From contig NZ_JAGGNR010000012.1 in assembly GCF_018614975.1 (NCBI RefSeq), positions 186,001 to 250,000 on the forward strand: 64,000 bases of DNA, in the 5' to 3' direction. The notes under the pieces are model-generated. The model did not search any database. It was not told where the DNA came from and saw only the letters and a list, made by a program, of their open reading frames with translations. A program made the translations under genes and the position numbers. Each line of letters opens with the position of its first letter. Position 1 is the first letter of the stretch. This stretch comes from Paenibacillus polymyxa. Lineage in GTDB: Bacteria > Bacillota > Bacilli > Paenibacillales > Paenibacillaceae. Positions 62,345-64,000 of the stretch are shown piece by piece.

Positions 62345-63622
62345 GTGAGCAAGCAAAATTATGGTGCTGGAAAACTCTTGTTGGCGCTGGCTACAGTGAT
62401 TACATTATCGAGTGCATCCTATGCAACAGTGCCAGTTTCAGCAGAAGTGGCCCAGGCAAGCACCAACTTTACGGATATCAAAGGCCATTGGGCTGAAACT
62501 TCTATTAGAAAAGCGGCTGAGCTTGGACTGGTGGAAGGATACACTGATGGCACATATAAGCCAGGTGCCAATGTTACACGGGCTGAGTTTGCGGCAATGC
62601 TTAGCAGGGCAACAAAATACAAGGCAAACAAGGTGAGCCAAGCATTTAGTGACGTACCACCTACAAATTGGGCGGCAGAAGCAGTGAACAAAGTGACTGC
62701 GCTTGGATTTGTGAACCGTGTAGATTATCCAAACGGATTTGTAGGCAACAAAGCTATGACGCGGATCGAACTTGCAAAATGGATGGCTAACGGACTGGCG
62801 GCGGCAGATTCTGAGTACAACAAAGCTCAAGGAGATGCAAAAGGTGATAAAGCCCTGATCCCAGTGCAAGAGTTTTTCAAAGGTACACTGAAAAAGTCTG
62901 ACTACCCATTCGTTACGATTGCAATGGGCACGGGGATTATGACGGGGGATGCGGCAGGGAAGTTCAACGTAGACGCTCCGACTACACGGGCTGAGGTAGC
63001 TACGATTTTGCTTCGTTATATGGAAGCAGAAGGCAAGAAAGCCACTGACTTTTACGGACTGAACGAACTGCGTGAAGTAGCTAAAACCGGCACTAACTTC
63101 AATACATTTGGAAAGATGAAGATGGCGGCACCAGATGCGTCTCAATACAAGAACGTGAATGAAGCATTTGGAAAGTCACTGAAACTAAGAAGTGATGTAG
63201 CTACAGTCACAATGTCGAAGATGATCTTTGTAGACCCGTATCCGGCCGATGGTAAAAAGAGCGTGTATGCTCCGATGTTCCATTCAGATGCTGATCCTAT
63301 ATCCAAAACATTGTACCAGGAACGTTACCGAATTTTCACTGAGTACTCTTTCACATCAAAAGTAGACAACCTGAGCAGACTTGGCACTTTGGCTGATACA
63401 GGATTATCCATTCAAATAGGGCTGCCCATTTTTAATGCAAACATCGATAAGTATGGTGCCAACTATTACACAAGAGATGAAAGATCCCCAAAATCCTATA
63501 ACAAGGGGCAGGGTGAAAAGGATATGTGGGCGGCGACATACTCGACTAAGAGCGCAGATGATGGTCTCGCCCAAATGTACACAGAAGATGGTAAGATGAT
63601 CAACATCCGTGTAAATAAATAA
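62345..63622 (+). CDS. SLH-domain surface protein
   Basis: GTG 62345 follows a GGGGGTGA ribosome site. The protein has 425 residues with a signal peptide ending near VPVSAEVAQA. Three SLH repeats span about 40-235: 'FTDIKGHWAETSIRKAAELG', 'FSDVPPTNWAAEAVNKVTAL', 'GTGIMTGDAAGKFNVDAPTT' with 'RAEFAAML'- and 'RAEVATIL'-type helices. The C-terminal 190 residues are unassigned and contain MIFVDPYPADGKKSVYAPMF. It is probably anchored to the cell wall. It has its own terminator. Confidence 0.88.
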   Translation: MSKQNYGAGKLLLALATVITLSSASYATVPVSAEVAQASTNFTDIKGHWAETSIRKAAELGLVEGYTDGTYKPGANVTRAEFAAMLSRATKYKANKVSQAFSDVPPTNWAAEAVNKVTALGFVNRVDYPNGFVGNKAMTRIELAKWMANGLAAADSEYNKAQGDAKGDKALIPVQEFFKGTLKKSDYPFVTIAMGTGIMTGDAAGKFNVDAPTTRAEVATILLRYMEAEGKKATDFYGLNELREVAKTGTNFNTFGKMKMAAPDASQYKNVNEAFGKSLKLRSDVATVTMSKMIFVDPYPADGKKSVYAPMFHSDADPISKTLYQERYRIFTEYSFTSKVDNLSRLGTLADTGLSIQIGLPIFNANIDKYGANYYTRDERSPKSYNKGQGEKDMWAATYSTKSADDGLAQMYTEDGKMINIRVNK

Positions 63623-63628
63623 GATAGA

Positions 63629-63662
63629 GAGGCCCCTACAGCGATGTGGGGGCCTTTTGTTA
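63629..63662 (+). terminator. Intrinsic terminator of the SLH gene
   Basis: GAGGCCCC pairs with GGGGCCTT around TACAGCGATGTG, then TTTGTTAT. Confidence 0.88.
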
Positions 63663-63765
63663 TATACAGGGGCGTGTATTTGTTGTGCGGGTTCATCTCT
63701 TATTCTGGAATGTAATTGTCAAAAATTATCTCTTCATGTTTTAATGGGATTAAGGTTGGAGCAAA

Positions 63766-63796
63766 AGAAAAAAGAACTGCTGTTAACAGTTCTTAG
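63766..63796 (-). terminator. Intrinsic terminator of the small protein gene
   Basis: On the minus strand AAGAACTG pairs with CAGTTCTT, followed by a TTTTTTCTTTT tract, directly after the stop of the 43-residue gene. Confidence 0.85.
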
Positions 63797-63804
63797 AGTG
63801 TAAA

Positions 63805-63936
63805 TCACTTTTTCTTATTGTAAAAGCCATTCCAGCCCCAATTATTCCCGTTTTTATCGGAGTAAGACTCCAATTCGTCGGCCCGGTTGTGCGCGCCGAT
63901 ACGACGCAATGCGTCAATCATATCTTTTTTGCTCAT
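63805..63936 (-). CDS. 43-residue small protein, function unknown
   Basis: The gene has an ideal ribosome site (AAGGAGG, nine bases before the ATG ending at 63936) and an intrinsic terminator immediately downstream, so it is very likely real. The product begins MSKKDMIDALRRIGAHNRAD, then has an Asn/Gly/Trp-rich segment (NGNNWGWNGFYN) and a Lys tail. The first half should be an amphipathic helix. There is no signal peptide. I do not recognise a family. Confidence 0.7.
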   Translation of the reverse strand: MSKKDMIDALRRIGAHNRADELESYSDKNGNNWGWNGFYNKKK

Positions 63937-64000
63937 TTGGCTGATCCTCCTTGGAGTGGTAGTAGTGTGATTCTTGTAAATTGGACTCTACCACACGCTT

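Noticed and set aside
1..64000. CRISPR array, tRNA, rRNA or complete insertion sequence
   Set aside because: No regularly spaced repeats, cloverleaf, rRNA motif or transposase with inverted repeats was seen by eye; a tRNA or covariance-model scan would settle it.

Overview
The window looks like a Paenibacillus-type Firmicute chromosome. The pointers are strong AGGAGG-type ribosome sites, frequent TTG and GTG starts, several S-layer-homology (SLH) proteins, secreted GH43 arabinoxylan enzymes with carbohydrate-binding modules, classic Fur and CcpA operators, and many small regulators. The genus is inferred from gene content and family resemblance, not from a marker gene. No rRNA, tRNA or CRISPR array was seen.

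1-11 kb: the 3' end of a Sde182/DUF1593-type protein; a 600-base graveyard holding the C-terminal ends of a TetR regulator, an RsbQ-like hydrolase and a GGDEF protein; a beta-helix lipoprotein; a DUF2625 protein; an MFS-transporter remnant; a Ca2+-type P-ATPase; and a class III-like hybrid-cluster protein with an Fnr-like operator. 8.2-12.6 kb holds a possible signalling or modified-peptide locus: a two-component system (7TMR-DISM histidine kinase plus OmpR-type regulator) divergent from two paralogous GNAT-fold proteins and a 39-residue peptide with a near-ideal ribosome site. Phased direct repeats lie in the shared promoter. 12.7-16.5 kb holds a CueP copper protein and a Fur-controlled siderophore uptake operon.

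16.6-39.2 kb is ordinary accessory chromosome: a large SLH adhesin-like protein, a STAND ATPase, an aminotransferase, a chemoreceptor, an LRR protein, SDR/HxlR/flavodoxin-fold redox genes, a cre-controlled pair of GH43 enzymes, a frameshifted HxlR gene beside an FAD oxidoreductase, ankyrin, phosphotransferase and rhodanese genes.

39.2-49.4 kb is the most striking part. It is visibly AT-rich against its flanks and holds a five-gene same-strand set: a 29-residue peptide gene with a very strong ribosome site, an intercistronic hairpin, a TPR protein, a fused double ABC exporter, a prolyl-oligopeptidase-like S9 enzyme, and a Tet(M)-like ribosomal protection GTPase whose drug-displacing loop differs from Tet(M). 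The parsimonious reading is an undescribed peptide-antibiotic (RiPP-like) production and self-immunity cluster acting on the ribosome. The main alternative is a resistance operon with a stalling leader peptide.

49.8-62.2 kb is a mosaic with SLH and stalk-domain surface proteins, XRE and Crp/Fnr regulators and an integrative element. The element has an AEP primase, G-rich iteron-like repeats, a DUF927 helicase-like ATPase, an excisionase-like protein, four 10-bp-phased repeats and a tyrosine integrase. The window ends with another SLH protein and a 43-residue small protein on the opposite strand.
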